Below, piece after piece: positions 62,550-64,000 of a stretch of DNA of 64,000 nt. Each line of letters begins with the position of its first letter. Position 1 is the stretch's first letter. Location: the NCBI GenBank assembly GCA_001636815.1, contig AZHD01000002.1, positions 2,581,313-2,645,312 of the forward strand, given 5' to 3'. This DNA comes from Niveomyces insectorum RCEF 264 (Eukaryota > Ascomycota > Sordariomycetes > Hypocreales > Cordycipitaceae). The notes beneath the pieces are model-generated. The model was not told where the DNA came from, did not search any database, and saw only the letters and a program-made list of their open reading frames with translations. Position numbers and translations under genes: made by a program.

Positions 62550-63492
62550 CTATGCCTTGCCCGCCTTCGGCGCCTTGCCCGACGACCCGATGACGTCCAT
62601 CTGCGATTCCGCCAGCGCCTGCGTCACCGCGATGCCCCGTTCCACCAGCGTCGTCAGCTGCAGGCCGGCCGCCTCGTTTTTCTGGAACGTGAGGTAGTCG
62701 TCCAGCATCAGCCGGTTGATGTTGACCTTGGACACGCCGCCGGCGATGCACCGCTGCAGCTCCGCGTCCGAGAACCCGTTGGTGCCGTGCAGCACGACGC
62801 GCGCCCGCTTGGCGATGCCGGCCGTCACGGCCTGCAGCCGCCCGTAGTCGAGCGCGGGCCCCGCGGGGCCGTACTCGCCGTGGATGTTGCCAAAGGCGGG
62901 CGCCAAAAAGTCGATGCCCGTCGCCAAGAAGTCGGCAATCTGCTGCTCCGTGGTCATGACCCCCTGCAGGTCGACGGTGTCGGCGACGCCGTCCTCGCCG
63001 CCCTCGATGCGGCCCGGCTCGGCCTCGGTGGTGATCTGGCGCGCGTGGCAGTAGGCGACGAGCTCGCGCGTGCGCTGCAGGTTCTCGGCGTCGTCGTAGT
63101 GGGACATGTCGACCATGATGGAGTCAAAGGGCAGGTGGTCGGCGGCGTGGCGGATGAGGGCGTCGTCCTGGGCGTGGTCGAGGTGGACGGCAACGGGCAC
63201 GGAGGCGCGGCGGGCGGCCTCGGCGGCGGCGCGGACCAGCAGGCCGTCGGTCGTCGTGATGGCCCAGGGGAAGAACTGGATGATCAGGGGACTCCGCTTG
63301 GCCTCGGCCGCCCGGACAAAGGCGACAATGTGCTCGAGGTTGTAGCTGGGTTGGTTAGTGAAAGATGTCCCAGTTATTCTCGTCTCCTTCCCCCCCGAGT
63401 TATACGTACGCAATGGGTGCCGCAACCCCGTAGCCGCCCTCCTCGGCCGCCTTGAGGATCTGGTACGTTTTGTTGCTCTCTTTCCACGACAT
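62550..63492 (-). CDS. Class II ketose-bisphosphate-type aldolase (Fba/GatY-like)
   Basis: Exons are complement(62550..63345, 63410..63492), encoding 292 residues; the 64-nt intron joins VAAPIA to YNLEHIVAFVRAAE. It is a TIM-barrel class II aldolase of the fructose/tagatose-bisphosphate group. All expected metal-site histidines are visible: VHLDHAQDD (catalytic Asp and His, about residues 84-85), FGNIHGEYG (His ~182) and VLHGTNGFSD (His ~213), and TTEAEPGRIEGGED supplies the conserved Glu. SKVNINR is the phosphate-binding end region. It probably cleaves a ketose phosphate to dihydroxyacetone phosphate and an aldehyde. The substrate is unclear; it is more like the GatY/KbaY-type relatives than core glycolytic Fba1, which in fungi is about 360 residues. 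Confidence 0.9.
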
Positions 63493-64000
63493 GACGGCGG
63501 GCTTCCTGAATCTCAGGTTTGTCTTACTTTGCGTGCCGGGCTGTCGATGATGTTTCGTCGCCGTTCACTGTCACGTCTTCGTCGTCGTCGGTAGGTTGCC
63601 ATCCGCCTTGTCTGTCCGCCGCGGCGCACATCTTTCTCTTACATGGCCTGCCAAGCTACGAATACGTACGGTGGCGTTTTGCGGCCGTCGGGGCCAGAGC
63701 ACGCATTTTCCGGTTTGTTGTGGAGAAAGAGGTTCTTTGAGGGCGCGAGCGGGTCCTACAAACAAAACCGAAGACGGGTGGGTCCGCAAAACCGGGGAAT
63801 CGGTTCGGGGACGCGGCCCCTACACACCCCGACTCGGGGCGATTTCGACAACGCCGGGGACGTTTTTGTGTTCTTCGAAGAATGCACAAGGCTTCAGCAT
63901 CGTCAAGCCCATTTCGTGGGGAGTTTTGCAAAAGCAAATACCTGGTCAGTCGTTTATCCATAAAAAGCCGGAGCTCACGGAGCGGCGGGAACAGCCTACG
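63493..64000. other. Upstream region of aldolase gene, window edge
   Basis: This should hold the aldolase promoter. Small open frames on both strands look spurious. A gene starting beyond the window cannot be excluded. Confidence 0.5.

Overview
The window is nuclear DNA of a filamentous ascomycete (Pezizomycotina, most likely Sordariomycetes; I cannot place the order). The support is the gene content (Elongator, ESCRT-III, Rud3 golgin, Tma46, Nop15, Yra1 and Ost4 orthologues), mostly short introns of about 60-105 nt with GTRNGT donors and CTAAC/CTGAC branch sites, GC-rich third codon positions, and low-complexity intergenic DNA. I support 14 intact protein genes and one broken gene. I found no rRNA, tRNA, CRISPR array or intact transposon. 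Exon borders were worked out by hand from splice motifs and reading frame; in every spliced gene the exon lengths sum to a multiple of three.

Layout. 1.36-7.38 kb (-): a five-exon WD40/alpha-solenoid/disordered protein of about 1892 residues whose last codons contain a frame-changing 38-bp tandem duplication. 7.4-16.3 kb: an 8.9-kb gene desert. 16.3-17.5 kb (-): a polytopic membrane-protein pseudogene (one frameshift, two stops), divergent from an intronless SAM methyltransferase at 18.7-19.7 kb (+). 21.7-22.3 kb (-): a small conserved fungal protein preceded by a 12.4-kb desert (22.3-34.7 kb).

34.7-54.8 kb is a housekeeping block: VPS24 (-), SBA1/p23 (+), YRA1 (-), OST4 (-), TMA46 (+), RUD3 (-), NOP15 (-) and ELP1 (-). 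The pairs VPS24/SBA1 and OST4/TMA46 are divergent; SBA1/YRA1 and TMA46/RUD3 are convergent. Most of these genes serve RNA export, ribosome or translation biology, Golgi/endosome traffic, N-glycosylation or chaperone function. YRA1 has one intron of 1147 nt amid introns of about 75 nt.

56.3-63.5 kb looks metabolic: an eight-exon sugar-porter MFS transporter (-), an SDR dehydrogenase (+) and a class II ketose-bisphosphate-type aldolase (-). The transporter and SDR share a 2.9-kb divergent promoter region, and the SDR and aldolase converge within 160 bp. They could form a small sugar or polyol uptake and catabolism cluster, but no kinase or dedicated regulator is visible.

The most notable signals are the YRA1 giant intron, the out-of-frame duplication in the WD40 gene, the decayed membrane-protein gene, the two long deserts, and a short motif (TACGGAGTA/TACTCCGTA and relatives) scattered through intergenic DNA.
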